The position numbers were made by a program, and so were the translations under genes. The notes beneath the pieces are model-generated. The model was given only the letters and a program-made list of their open reading frames with translations, had not been told where the DNA came from and made no database searches. 64,000 nucleotides of DNA from Arthrobacter sp. 9V (lineage in GTDB: Bacteria > Actinomycetota > Actinomycetes > Actinomycetales > Micrococcaceae), in NCBI RefSeq assembly GCF_902506065.1, contig NZ_LR732912.1:4431525-4495524 (forward strand), written 5' to 3'. This document shows, one piece after another, positions 35,221 to 45,156 of the stretch (position 1 is the first letter of the stretch; each line of letters opens with the position of its first letter).

Positions 35221-36453
35221 TCACCTCCTGCCTACCTTCCGGAGGAAATCGCGAACGACTTCATTGAATTCGCGTGGGTTTTCTAACATCGGGTAGTGTC
35301 CAGTGCCCGGCAATCGTGCGATCCGACTACCAACGATGCGGGAGCGAGTCTGCTCGACCTGCTCGTCCGTGACGAGCCAGTCGTCCTCGCCGCGCACGAG
35401 GAGCACCGGCGCCGTAATGTTGTCCATCACTGCTCGTTCGTCGAACGAACCGTACGCGGTGAGGTCGGCCTTCATCACGTCGGTGGTGCTCCGGCTGATC
35501 TGCCAAACCACCTCGCTAAGCCGGTTCTCGGGAGTACGCTGGCCCGACAGAGACCGCGCCCAGCCGTTCAGCAGCTGGTGTCCGTCGGTGGCGAACATGT
35601 CCAGCACGAAATCAGGGAAACGGGGTGTGTAGTCGGCGCCCTCGGCAGAGACGATCGCGGGATACGCCTCGGGGTTGCGTGCGGCGAGGAGGAGCACCTC
35701 GTTCCCTGCGAACGAGCAGCCGAGCAGGGCAGGCTCCTCGAGCCCGAGGGTGCGGATGAACGCCTCAGTGAAATCGGCCTGCTGGCTGGTCTCGGTGAAA
35801 AGACCCTCGGCTGGCGGGGACGATTTGCCGTGCCCGGGAGCATCGAAGGCGATCACCCGGAATTCGTCGGAAAGCTCGGTGAGAACATGCCGGTACATCA
35901 GTGTGTCCTGCGCCGCTGCGTGTAGGCACAGGAGTACCGGCCCGTCACCGGCCTGCTCGTAGTAGGTGCGGACGCCGTCGACCAGCGCGTAGCGGCCGAC
36001 GACGTCGGCCGTCACCTCGAGGGGGTCAGGGGATCGCGGTGCGTCGTCACTCCGCGAGCCGCGTGGCGCCTCGCTCAGTGCTTCGAACAGTAGCCAGAAG
36101 GTGTTTGAGTTGCGCATCGCCGTCACTACATCGCCCGAGATCACGAGTTCGCCCAGCCCCGGAGTGGTCGCCCTGAACCAGTCCGTGCGACCTTCGATGA
36201 GCGCCTCCCATTCCGATCGGGGGCCCGAGAGGGTGACGGTGTCGCCGCGCGGAGCTGCAGAGCCGACCGCAGCGATCCGACCGCCGCGCACTTCGAAGAC
36301 GACAGCCCCGGTCCCCCATTCGAACCGGATGCGCCCGTCGAAGTACCTTGAGGCCAGACGCCAGCGGGAGTCGGCATTAACGCGCTCGGCCAGTGCCGCC
36401 CACCATTCGTCGCTAAGCGGGACTGCTGCAGGCGATGTGAACGTCTCGATCAT
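35221..36453 (-). CDS. Alpha/beta hydrolase with SCP2-like N-terminal domain
   Basis: A protein of about 410 residues. Residues 15-125 look like an SCP2 (sterol carrier) lipid-binding domain (WWAALAERVNADSRWRLASR, then IRFEWGTGAVVFEVRGG). Residues 155-405 form an alpha/beta hydrolase with nucleophile S247 in LLGCSFAGN, a candidate acid in RGEDDWLV and histidine in GTGHYPMLENP. The fusion could present a hydrophobic substrate to the esterase. The start at 36453 overlaps the stop of the upstream hydrolase gene (ATGA), and a longer reading is not needed. Confidence 0.82.
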   Translation of the reverse strand: MIETFTSPAAVPLSDEWWAALAERVNADSRWRLASRYFDGRIRFEWGTGAVVFEVRGGRIAAVGSAAPRGDTVTLSGPRSEWEALIEGRTDWFRATTPGLGELVISGDVVTAMRNSNTFWLLFEALSEAPRGSRSDDAPRSPDPLEVTADVVGRYALVDGVRTYYEQAGDGPVLLCLHAAAQDTLMYRHVLTELSDEFRVIAFDAPGHGKSSPPAEGLFTETSQQADFTEAFIRTLGLEEPALLGCSFAGNEVLLLAARNPEAYPAIVSAEGADYTPRFPDFVLDMFATDGHQLLNGWARSLSGQRTPENRLSEVVWQISRSTTDVMKADLTAYGSFDERAVMDNITAPVLLVRGEDDWLVTDEQVEQTRSRIVGSRIARLPGTGHYPMLENPREFNEVVRDFLRKVGRR

Positions 36454-37208
36454 CGCGGATCCAGGAACTGCAGCACCAGTGGAACGACCAGCTCGGGCAG
36501 CTCGAGGATGGGGCTGTGACCGTGCTTGTGACGCAGCAAGCGCGCATCCGGAATCCCGTCGAAAAGCTCGTCGGACCATGCCGGGGGGCGCCCGAGATCT
36601 TCGGTGCCGGACACAATGAGCGCCGGGGCCTTGATCGACGGCAGCAGATCGACGCAGCCCTCGCGCTCGAACACGCCGCGCACGGCGTGCACAAGATCAG
36701 GCGAGAGCTCGGCGATCCTGCTTCGCCATGTTTCGCGGATGTCGAGACGATCGCTGTCCACGAGCGTGCTGGCGCCAAACATGATGGTCATAACGATGTC
36801 GACGATCTCGGGCGTGAACCCCTCGCGCTGAATTCGGTCCGGGAGCGTCGCGAACTCGCCGAGGTCCTCCTGTGACTGCGCCCGGGCCGAGGAGCCCAGG
36901 AGCACGATCTTCTCGATCGCCGCGGGGCGCCGGGCCGCGATGCGAATCGCCACGTCACCGCCCATGGACTGGCCGACCAGCGAGAAGCGCTCGAGGCCGA
37001 GCTCATCGATCGTCCTGAGGACGTCATCGGTCACCTGGTCCATCGTCACCGTCTGCCTCACATCGTGCACGCGTGACACCTGGCCGAGCAGTTCGGGGGC
37101 GATCACTTCGATACGCCCATCGCCCGCTGAGGCCAGGCCGTCGAACATACGCGGGTCGAGAAAGAGGGAGTGGAGACAGACGACCGGTGCGGGTGTGTGG
37201 TTTGTCAT
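36450..37208 (-). CDS. Alpha/beta hydrolase
   Basis: A 252-residue hydrolase. Nucleophile S81 lies in VGQSMGGD, with an acid candidate in VSGTEDLGRP and histidine in HKHGHSPILE. It is translationally coupled to the SCP2-like hydrolase. Esters, lactones or ring-fission products are typical substrates of this group. About 75 bases upstream is a 37-base motif shared with the ThDP gene promoter, probably an IclR operator. Confidence 0.85.
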   Translation of the reverse strand: MTNHTPAPVVCLHSLFLDPRMFDGLASAGDGRIEVIAPELLGQVSRVHDVRQTVTMDQVTDDVLRTIDELGLERFSLVGQSMGGDVAIRIAARRPAAIEKIVLLGSSARAQSQEDLGEFATLPDRIQREGFTPEIVDIVMTIMFGASTLVDSDRLDIRETWRSRIAELSPDLVHAVRGVFEREGCVDLLPSIKAPALIVSGTEDLGRPPAWSDELFDGIPDARLLRHKHGHSPILELPELVVPLVLQFLDPR

Positions 37209-37282
37209 CGAAGAACGTCCTTGTCATTCGTAGTTGTGAGTCCCGGAGGGGCTGCGATTCGACAATAGCCACTGAAATAAGT

Positions 37283-37319
37283 GATGTCAATATATGATTT
37301 TCATTGCAAATAATGAAGC
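37283..37319. promoter_or_regulatory. Putative IclR operator, copy 1
   Basis: GATGTCAA at 37283, then ATATGA, and CAAATAATG at 37307-37315, align with the same blocks at 57932-57968. About 26 of 37 positions are identical. It lies in the promoter of the hydrolase pair. Confidence 0.55.
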
Positions 37320-37336
37320 TCAATGTGATTCCGGAT

Positions 37337-38540
37337 TCACGGATCGAGAGATATTCGTTGATCCTTCCACTCGCCTTCGCGCTTGAACCCGCTGTTTGTG
37401 GCCGCCGAACGGGCGGCGGATTCGAGACCCCATCGGTTGATCCCGAGCATGCCGGCGTCCCGGTCAGTCATACGCATCATGCATGCCATGTTGCCTGCGT
37501 AGACGTAGGCGGTGAGACCGAACTCGGTGTTGTTCGCGATCGCCGCAGCCACGTTCTCCTCGCGGAATGTCACGACAGGAGAAACTGGGCAAGATCTCCT
37601 CGCACAGCACGCAGCGCCGCGACGTACGACGACGAGGACCGGTTGGGTTGTAAGAGTGGCCTGGCCGGCGGGGAACGGTTCCGCATGCGAGCACACGAGT
37701 ACCCCTACCCCGGGCATCACCGACGAGTGCAGCGATCTTGCTCCGGCTGTCCTCGTCGATCAGGGGCCCACGATCGACCTGGCATCGCTCCCCGCAGCCG
37801 CACACATTCGGCCATGGGCCGGACCAGTTCGCGCGTGAACGCTTCGGTAATGTCCGCCTGAAGGATGAACCGATTCCGTGTGGCAACACGACAAACGGCG
37901 CGTTACCGCCGAGCTTCATTGAGGTAGGCAGCCCCCTGGGGGCCGCACGGGACACCAAATGGCGGCGTACGGCCATCGAGCCGGTGAAGAGCTTTCTGGA
38001 CCAGCCATCGTCGCACATCGGTCGGACTCCCGCCGGGATGAGTGATCTGAATGACGTTCAGCACGCCGGATGGCAGCCTGCCTCCAGCAGAATGGTAGCG
38101 AAGTCCGGGGCAATGGGCAGAGTTCCGCGTACTTCAGCACCATCGTGCAGCCTGCAGCGACCACCGGGGCAATCTGGCGTGTCGCCACCGCCAGTTGGAA
38201 ATTTTACAGGGTGACCAATAGGCAGAGGCCGACGGACCTGCCGCCAACGGTCCGCAGAGATCGGCCAGCGGGCGCGAGCCCGTAACGCCCGCGATCCCGT
38301 CAGCCTCTACCGAAAACCACGGCAGGAATTCTGCGTCGTAAGCGACCTCGCGGGGCCTCGGCGAGGGGTTTGCTCGAGCGTGATTAGCCGGCGAGCTGTT
38401 CACCGCGACCGACCGCGAATTCGAAGGCGCGGCCGCCAAATGCAGCGACCACATCATCCGCCACAGGCTATGCTCTCCTCTGTCGCGGGGTCGCGCACGG
38501 CGAGGGTTGCATCCACAAGGACGGTCGCCAGCTCCCAACG
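37337..38540 (-). pseudogene. Decayed aldehyde dehydrogenase gene
   Basis: Pieces of an NAD(P)-dependent aldehyde dehydrogenase occur in order but in different frames. REVAYDAEFLPWFSVEA lies near 38330, MATRQIAPVVAAGCTMVLK near 38150, ARGLPTSMKLGGNAPFVV near 37910, and ENVAAAIANNTEFGLTAYVY near 37520. They closely resemble the intact enzyme at 59845, so this is a frameshifted relative. No continuous frame remains. Confidence 0.8.
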
Positions 38541-38589
38541 ATGAGTAGCCCGGTCTCGACCCGGTCGAGCGGCCCCGGTCGGCTCACCA

Positions 38590-39378
38590 TCAGGCTGTCA
38601 GAGCGGTGCCAAGGAGGGCGGTCGCATCAGCTGCTACAGCCCGCACGCACTCAACGTAGTGGTCCTGCATTCGCTCCATGCGCGTGGTCGGGGTTACGAT
38701 CCCAATCGCTCCGTATATGCGCCCTCGGGCATCGAAGATCGGGCCACCGATGCTGGAGATCCCGATGTCCGAGCCCTGCTCGTCCATCGACCAACCGCGC
38801 TTGCGGGTCTGGTCGAGATCGTAGCCGAGGCGATCCAGCAGCGATTCTGCCTCCGAGGCTGACAGGCCCTCGACGACGTCCGCCAGCATCGCCGCTCGGG
38901 CTTCGTCGTCCAAATGGGCGAGCACCGCCTTGCCCGATGAGCGAAGATGCTCGTTGCCGGACTGCCCGACGAACAGCCCACTCACCCGCAGTTGCTGCGA
39001 TCCCTCGACAAGCACCTTAAGGACGACGCGTTTGCCGTCCAGCACTGAGAGGTACGCGGTCTCAGAGGTCTTCGACGCCAATGTGTCCACCAGTGCCTTC
39101 AGGCTATCGTCGATGTCGATCTTTTGCTGGTAGGAGCGGAAGAGCACCCCCACCTGCTCGCCCAGCGAGAGGGTGAGGTTGTCATAGCGCTTGATGTAGC
39201 CCCGGGCGACCAGGGTGCGGAGCAGATGATAGCAGGTCGTGATGTTCAAGCTCAGCGCATCCGCCACCTTCTGCACCGTGGGCGGCTCGTCGCTCGACGC
39301 GACGAACTCGAGGAACGAGAGCGAGCGTTCCACCGTTTGAAGGGTAGGTTGCTTTGAGGCGTTCGAAACAGGTTTCAC
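38590..39378 (-). CDS. IclR-family regulator
   Basis: A 262-residue regulator: N-terminal winged helix (residues 13-75, recognition region VADALSLNITTCYHLLRTLVARGYI) and a C-terminal effector-binding domain with GKAVLAHL and GGPIFDARGRIYGAIGI, typical of IclR. It starts with GTG inside an AT-rich dyad (ATGAAATTATCAT). Related AT-rich motifs occur before the hydrolase pair and the ThDP gene. It is the likely controller of the pathway. Confidence 0.88.
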   Translation of the reverse strand: MKPVSNASKQPTLQTVERSLSFLEFVASSDEPPTVQKVADALSLNITTCYHLLRTLVARGYIKRYDNLTLSLGEQVGVLFRSYQQKIDIDDSLKALVDTLASKTSETAYLSVLDGKRVVLKVLVEGSQQLRVSGLFVGQSGNEHLRSSGKAVLAHLDDEARAAMLADVVEGLSASEAESLLDRLGYDLDQTRKRGWSMDEQGSDIGISSIGGPIFDARGRIYGAIGIVTPTTRMERMQDHYVECVRAVAADATALLGTALTA

Positions 39379-39394
39379 ATTATGAAATTATCAT
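39362..39394. promoter_or_regulatory. AT-rich dyad over the iclR start
   Basis: TTCACATTATGAAA followed by TTATCATGAG contains the near-dyad ATGAAATTATCAT and shares ATGAAAT and an ATTA run with the other two putative operators. Autoregulation is inferred. Confidence 0.45.
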
Positions 39395-39947
39395 GAGATG
39401 CCCACCTTGCGGGAGCGCGTAAAGGTTGAGGCGGTCGGCGCGTTCGCCCCAAGCCTTCACGTGCGCGCATGCGGGTCGACGATAAAGTCGAGAACCCTGA
39501 GGCGGTCGGAGGCGAGCGTTACGTGATCACAGTCCGTAGGATCCTCGCTGGCAAGACCTTTGGAATCAGGTGGCCAGCATTGCTCTCGACGAGTTCACTA
39601 TCTCGCGTACCTACCACGGACCCATGGACGATTCGCAGTTCACCGGCGTCTGGAGTCAGCCCGCCTGCCCAATGACAAGCAGTTCCCGCTGTTCTTTAGA
39701 CCCGACACCCGGTTGGTGCCCGCTCAGTCACCGTGGTGCCGTAAAAGCGGGCCTTCGGGTTTGGCAACTTAGGCCGCTACGCTCCCCGCAAGGAGTTCCG
39801 CCACACTGGTCCGGCACAATCCCGTGAGATCAACTATTGAAATCAATTGCAGCATTTGATAGCTTGGTCACCTTAGCGAGCCACGGGCGCCTTTCTTGCC
39901 GCAGTGATCTGCATCGCTAATCTGCACACTCACAGGAGGCAACAAAG
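39395..39947. other. Gene-poor region upstream of the ABC transporter
   Basis: About 550 bases with no supportable gene. An AT-rich stretch near 39835-39860 (TATTGAAATCAATTGCAG) weakly resembles the putative IclR motif and could control the transporter. Confidence 0.35.
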
Positions 39948-40928
39948 ATGTTTTCTCGAAAGAAACTCATGGCAGCCGCGGTAGTCGCTGCTGCCTTGGG
40001 CCTCACCGGCTGTAGCAGCAGCTCTCCGGCTGATGAAGCCTCAAAAAAAGATGGCGCATATTCGATCGGGTTGGTCTCCTTCTCGCAGGCCAACTCCACG
40101 AGCAACAACATTTTGGTGGGTTTCCAGGAAGTCGCCGATAAAAAGGGTTGGAATACAACGCTGGTCGACGCGCAGGGCGCCCCGGACAAGGCCATCGCCG
40201 CCATTCAAAACCTTGTCGCGAAGAAGGTCGATGCCATCTTCTACACAGTGTTCCCGGCCAATGCCATGGCGGCCGGCGTCTTGTCGGCTAAGGCTGCGGG
40301 CATCCCCGTCCTGACGGCGGGCGGAGGACTCTCGGACGGAGTACAGGCGACCTGGGACTTCGGCTACGCCCAGGGAGTGGCCAGCGCTAAGGAGGTCCTG
40401 AACGACCTGCAGTCGGGAGGCAACCTGCTCGCGCTCGGCTACGACCTAGGTGGACCATGCGGCGGCCGCGGTCAGGCGATGAAGGAGGCGACCGCAAACA
40501 CGGACATCGATTTAACTTTCCAACAGGTCACGATTCCGGGCCAGGTACAGAGCGGCCAGCAATATGCCCAGGCTTGGCTGGCGGCGCACCCGGCCAACTC
40601 GGGACCGAATGTCATATGGTCTTGTTTTGATGAGCCTGCGCAAGGAGTGATCGCGGCTGTGAAAGCGGCCGGCCGCACAGATGTCACGATTCACGGACTA
40701 GACGGCCCAGCAGTGAATCTGCGGGCAGTGCAGGACGGCAGCCAGACCAGCACCGTTTGGATTGACGCAACGGGAGCGGGGCGAATCGCTGCAGAGGCGA
40801 TTCCCGAGGTTCTGGAGAACGGGGTCGACGGCGTCAAGACCATAGATAAAGTCGCACCGTTCACCGTGGTCACCAAGGACAACATCAAGGCGTTCGTGTC
40901 CCAGCATCCGGAAGCCCTTAAGGACTAA
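39948..40928 (+). CDS. ABC transporter substrate-binding lipoprotein, CUT2 type
   Basis: A 326-residue lipoprotein with lipobox LTGC near residue 22. The domain begins YSIGLVSFSQANSTSNNILVG, contains KKVDAIFYTVFPANAMAAGV and later VIAAVKAAGRTDVTIHGLDG, the pattern of LacI-like periplasmic binding proteins (RbsB group). AGGAGG precedes the ATG. The ATPase and permease genes follow. The ligand could be a sugar or polyol, but CUT2 proteins linked to aromatic clusters also bind other small polar ligands. Confidence 0.87.
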   Translation: MFSRKKLMAAAVVAAALGLTGCSSSSPADEASKKDGAYSIGLVSFSQANSTSNNILVGFQEVADKKGWNTTLVDAQGAPDKAIAAIQNLVAKKVDAIFYTVFPANAMAAGVLSAKAAGIPVLTAGGGLSDGVQATWDFGYAQGVASAKEVLNDLQSGGNLLALGYDLGGPCGGRGQAMKEATANTDIDLTFQQVTIPGQVQSGQQYAQAWLAAHPANSGPNVIWSCFDEPAQGVIAAVKAAGRTDVTIHGLDGPAVNLRAVQDGSQTSTVWIDATGAGRIAAEAIPEVLENGVDGVKTIDKVAPFTVVTKDNIKAFVSQHPEALKD

Positions 40929-41242
40929 ACACGAACGGCGGCGCCGCCTCAGCCCGGCACATCTTGGCGGCGTCGCTGGATCTTCAACAGATCCGGTGTC
41001 AGACCGATGTCATCCTACCCGGCGCCGGGGCCAGGAAATCGAACGTCCCCGACCTGGGGCGAACCCCAAGCACGGCGATTGCAGCAACGGAACGTGCCTG
41101 CCCATTGCGGTGCAGACCCACGCGCAGTGGAGAGGCCGGAGCTTGACGCAGTTCGGGCGTTCCCAGCAGAGGTTTTGAACCGGTAACCGTCGACTTGCAC
41201 CCAATGATGAAGGCTTGCTGAGTGTGTGGGCACACCTGCTGA

Positions 41243-42802
41243 ATGAAAAGGTTGAAATGGAAATTGCACTTAGAACCGTGCGTCCCCGCTACGCTCCCTG
41301 TCATCGCGGCGAGGGGAATTGTGAAAAGTTATGCAGGTGTGCCCGCACTAAGCAGGGCAAGCCTGGAACTGCAGGCTGGCACTGTGCATGCACTCGTTGG
41401 CGCGAATGGCGCGGGAAAGTCCACCTTCGTCAAAATTCTCGCAGGCCTTGTGCATCCTGACGCGGGTGAGATTCAAATTGATGGCGATGTGGTTTCCATT
41501 GATTCACCGTCAGTGTCCGCAAGTCTCGGCCTCAGCTTTATCCACCAGGAGCTCAATCTTGTACCGGGCTTCACCGTCCTGCAGAACATGGCAATGGGCT
41601 ACTCTTTGCCGACAACGGCGGGCCTGGTTCGATGGTCCTCCGTACGTGGGCGTGCCAAAGAAGTGTTGGACCGCTTCGGGGCGCGCCTTCCGATGGACAC
41701 TGACGTTAGCCAACTCTCGGTCAGTGATCGGTGGATGGTCTCGCTGGGACGTTCGCTGATGCGGGATGCCAGGGTTATCGCAATGGACGAACCCACCGCA
41801 TCGTTCACGGCCGCCGAGGCAGAAAAACTGTATGAGGTTATCCACGCGCTGACCGGCAGCGGAGTCGCAGTCCTCTATATCTCCCATCGACTGGATGAAG
41901 TGCTCGCGCTATCGGATGAGATAACCGTCTTCCGCAACGGAAGTGTCGTTGGCAGACACGAGAAGGGGGATGTGAACCGTGCCGAGCTTACTGAATCCAT
42001 CGTCGGTCGGGAAGTGCTCGCTATGCACACCTTCCGACGCCCGGCGGCCGCTTCAGAGGACGCATCCGAACCCGTCCTCGCGCTTCACGACGTTAAGGTT
42101 GGAAGCCGGGTTACGGGTGCCTCCGTCGAGATTCGTCAGGGCGAGATCCTCGGTCTCGCCGGCCTTGTTGGTTCCGGCAGGACAGAGCTGGCTCGTGCAA
42201 TCGCCGGAGCGGACGCGATCTCCGGGGGAAATATGGAACTGAACGGGCATCCATACTCGCCCCGATCACCTCGCCACTCCATCCAGCAAGGGGTTGTACT
42301 CGTTCCTGAAGAGCGACGGTCCGAGGCGCTTTTTCTTGAGGAATCCATTGACTTCAACATCAATCTTGCAACCCTCGACGAGAACAGACTGGCGCCCTGG
42401 CTTCCGATTCTTAGCGCTTCCCGAGCCAGTAATGCGGCGGACGCATATGTGCAGGAACTATCCATCAAAAGCTCCTCCACCCGCCAGAACGTAGCCCACC
42501 TTAGCGGCGGAAACCAACAAAAAGTAATCCTCGCAAGATTCCTGCGGACCAAGCCCCGCCTTCTCATCCTCGACGAACCGACCGTTGGCGTCGACGTCGG
42601 AGCCCGGGCTGAGATTTACGAACTAGTCCGTGCCCTCACACAAGACGGAACATCCGTCCTCATGATTTCAAGCGACTTCGAGGAACTCGAGATCTGCGAC
42701 CGCGTGGCCGTCATGCGTGAAGGCCGCATAGCGACCGTCGTCGACGGGGAAAAAGCAACCGTCGATACCCTAACAACACTTTGCTACAGCCCGGAGGAAT
42801 GA
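41243..42802 (+). CDS. CUT2 ABC ATPase, two nucleotide-binding domains
   Basis: A 519-residue duplicated ATPase (RbsA/XylG type). First domain: Walker A GANGAGKST (about 49-57) and Walker B VIAMDEPTAS; its signature is LSVSDRWMV, slightly diverged. Second domain: GLVGSGRTEL, signature LSGGNQQKV and LLILDEPTVGVDVG. The start is the first ATG after an in-frame stop, with no clear ribosome binding site, so it is uncertain. A 315-base gap separates it from the binding protein; the permease starts one base after its stop. Confidence 0.88.
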   Translation: MKRLKWKLHLEPCVPATLPVIAARGIVKSYAGVPALSRASLELQAGTVHALVGANGAGKSTFVKILAGLVHPDAGEIQIDGDVVSIDSPSVSASLGLSFIHQELNLVPGFTVLQNMAMGYSLPTTAGLVRWSSVRGRAKEVLDRFGARLPMDTDVSQLSVSDRWMVSLGRSLMRDARVIAMDEPTASFTAAEAEKLYEVIHALTGSGVAVLYISHRLDEVLALSDEITVFRNGSVVGRHEKGDVNRAELTESIVGREVLAMHTFRRPAAASEDASEPVLALHDVKVGSRVTGASVEIRQGEILGLAGLVGSGRTELARAIAGADAISGGNMELNGHPYSPRSPRHSIQQGVVLVPEERRSEALFLEESIDFNINLATLDENRLAPWLPILSASRASNAADAYVQELSIKSSSTRQNVAHLSGGNQQKVILARFLRTKPRLLILDEPTVGVDVGARAEIYELVRALTQDGTSVLMISSDFEELEICDRVAVMREGRIATVVDGEKATVDTLTTLCYSPEE

Positions 42803-42803
42803 A

Positions 42804-43796
42804 ATGACCACCGCCACAACATCGAACAAAGAGTTTGCTGTGCCCAAACTTGACATATGGCAAATCTTTGCAAGATACGGGGCGATCGCGCTCCTGGTTG
42901 TTTTGATCATTGTGTTCTCGTTGACGCTACCTGCGTTTCCGACATGGAGTAACGCGGTCAATGTACTTGATCAGATCGCGCTCCCAGCCATTGTCGCCAT
43001 GGGGCTGACAGTCGTCCTTGCAGCCGGAGAATTCGATCTCAGCATCGGGTATCAGACCAGTCTTGCCGGCGTTCTCTGCGTTGGACTCATGCAGAAACAG
43101 GGGCTCGGCATCCCGCTCGCCCTGCTGATCACGGTCGCGGCAATTGCGGCTATCGGCCTCTTGAACGGGGTTCTCGTCGCACATTTCAAGATCAATTCCC
43201 TAGTCGCTACCTTGGGCGTAGGAACGATCGTAGTCGGATTGAGCTTTGCCTACACCAAAGGGATACCGATTAGTCTCAGCGACCCCACCGCCTTCGTCGG
43301 GCTCTCCCTCGGCCGCTTTCTCGGTCTACCGATCCCGATATATCTGATGGTCGGCGTCGGCGTTGCGCTTTGGATCGTCCTCAACCGAACCCCTGTCGGG
43401 CATGCAATCCAGGCCGTCGGTGGAAATGCGGAGGCGGCACGGCTCTCCGGCATTCGAATCAAGGGGATCCGGGTCTTCGTCTATGTCATTGCTTCACTGA
43501 GTTGTGCAATTGCCGGATTCTACCTCGCATCACGAACAGGCGGCGGCTCCACCAACGCCGGCGACGGTTTCCTCCTAAGCGCATTTGCGGCGGCATTCTT
43601 CGGGTCGGCAATTCTAAGGGACGGGAAATTCCACATTGTCGGCACCCTCATTGGAGTGCTCACAGTCGGAGTGGCCTTCAATGCCATGTCCATTGCTGGT
43701 TCGGACACCTCCCTCCAGTATCTGTTTCAAGGCGTGCTGCTTATCGTCGGTGTAGGAGTCGGGGTCCTCGCCCGACGCCGAAGCGTCACCCGCTAA
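42804..43796 (+). CDS. CUT2 ABC permease
   Basis: A 330-residue membrane protein with eight to ten hydrophobic segments. It contains GEFDLSIGYQTSLAGVL, the GxxDLSVG-type motif of RbsC permeases, and GGNAEAARLSGIRIKG, the cytoplasmic EAA-like loop contacting the ATPase. A GGAGGAATGAA sequence precedes the ATG. It completes the ABC transporter. Confidence 0.88.
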   Translation: MTTATTSNKEFAVPKLDIWQIFARYGAIALLVVLIIVFSLTLPAFPTWSNAVNVLDQIALPAIVAMGLTVVLAAGEFDLSIGYQTSLAGVLCVGLMQKQGLGIPLALLITVAAIAAIGLLNGVLVAHFKINSLVATLGVGTIVVGLSFAYTKGIPISLSDPTAFVGLSLGRFLGLPIPIYLMVGVGVALWIVLNRTPVGHAIQAVGGNAEAARLSGIRIKGIRVFVYVIASLSCAIAGFYLASRTGGGSTNAGDGFLLSAFAAAFFGSAILRDGKFHIVGTLIGVLTVGVAFNAMSIAGSDTSLQYLFQGVLLIVGVGVGVLARRRSVTR

Positions 43797-43902
43797 CGCC
43801 GACTGCCTGCCATGCACCAGCGTTCCGCGCAGGTGCACGAATGACACAGAATCTCCCAACCAACCGGATGACAATCCTATGAATGAACAAGGAACGTAGG
43901 CC

Positions 43903-44862
43903 ATGACAAAGGTTTCCACCGTCACAGGTGAGGTAGACACCTCCTCGCTCGGACGCACACTCGTGCATGAGCACATCTTCGTCCTTGGGGAAGAATACCG
44001 TGAGAATTATCAGCGGGACTGGGACGAAGGCGCAATGATTGCCAAGGCGGTTGCTGACCTCACCGAGCTGAAAGAGCTCGGCATCGACACCATCATGGAC
44101 CCCACAGTCCTCGGTCTTGGAAGGTACCTACCCAGGATCAAGACGATCGCCCAACAAGTAGAACTGAACATCATTGCCGCGACAGGTCTCTACACCTTCA
44201 ACGACGTTCCGATGCAGTTTCACTACACCGGCCCAGGCCTGATGTTTGACGTACCTGAACCGCTCACGGATTTGTTCGTTCGAGACATCACTGAGGGGAT
44301 CGCGGACACAGGGGTTCGTGCGGGCTTTCTCAAGTGTGCAATCGATGAGCCGGGACTCACCCCTGGCGTAGAACGAGTAATGCGGGCGACCGCACGCGCC
44401 AGCGTCCAAACGGGCGCACCAATCACCGTCCACACGAACGCCTCCACCCGATCTGGCCTGATTGCGCAACGCGTTTTGATGGAGGAAGGTGTCGACCTCT
44501 CCAAGGTCATCATCGGCCATTCAGGTGACTCAACAGATATCGAATACCTTACGCGCCTCGCAGACTCTGGGTCCCTGCTCGGGATGGATCGGTTCGGCCT
44601 CGACAGTTTCCTGTCGTTGGCGGACCGCGTCGACACTGTCGTGGAACTAATCAACCGCGGATACGTGGACAACATTGTCCTTTCGCACGATGCATCATGC
44701 TTTATCGACTTCTTTGACCCCCACCTCAAACAACAACTCGTCCCGAACTGGAACTATCGACACATCAGTGAGGACGTGATCCCGGCGCTACTGACGAAGG
44801 GGGTCTCCGCAGCCGATATCGACCTGATGCTCGTCGCGAACCCCCGGCGGCACTTCGAATGA
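43903..44862 (+). CDS. Phosphotriesterase-family hydrolase, probable lactonase
   Basis: A 319-residue amidohydrolase-superfamily enzyme with every expected binuclear metal ligand: H22 and H24 (HEHIF), K144 as the carboxylated lysine (GFLKCAID), H177 (VHTNAS), H206 (GHSGD) and D263 (SHDASC). Family members hydrolyse phosphotriesters, lactones or esters. Its place between an ABC and an MHS transporter suggests lactone or ester hydrolysis of an imported compound. An AAGGAACG site precedes it. Confidence 0.9.
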   Translation: MTKVSTVTGEVDTSSLGRTLVHEHIFVLGEEYRENYQRDWDEGAMIAKAVADLTELKELGIDTIMDPTVLGLGRYLPRIKTIAQQVELNIIAATGLYTFNDVPMQFHYTGPGLMFDVPEPLTDLFVRDITEGIADTGVRAGFLKCAIDEPGLTPGVERVMRATARASVQTGAPITVHTNASTRSGLIAQRVLMEEGVDLSKVIIGHSGDSTDIEYLTRLADSGSLLGMDRFGLDSFLSLADRVDTVVELINRGYVDNIVLSHDASCFIDFFDPHLKQQLVPNWNYRHISEDVIPALLTKGVSAADIDLMLVANPRRHFE

Positions 44863-45156
44863 CCGTATATCGCAACAGCCACAGACGGCCGGAAACGCGC
44901 CACCCTGCCATCACACTTCCCTGATATACCGCTGCTGCCGCACCGCCACATCAAGGAAGGCCGACAGTGAACTCCGTAAGGTTCGACCGGCTTCCAACGA
45001 TTTACTCGCGATCTGTGGGCGAAACCCGGGCCCCGCATGCCTGTTGGACCTGTTGCAGACCCGGGGACAACGATATCGCGCGGATTTCACGCCACTCGAA
45101 TAGGCGGATCCGCCAGCGGCGTCCACAGCCCACCTACTTCCTGAACAGAAAGGTCA

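Noticed and set aside
38541..39020. 159-residue plus-strand frame opposite iclR
   Set aside because: Arg/Pro/Ser-rich antisense composition, while the minus strand encodes a clear IclR regulator.
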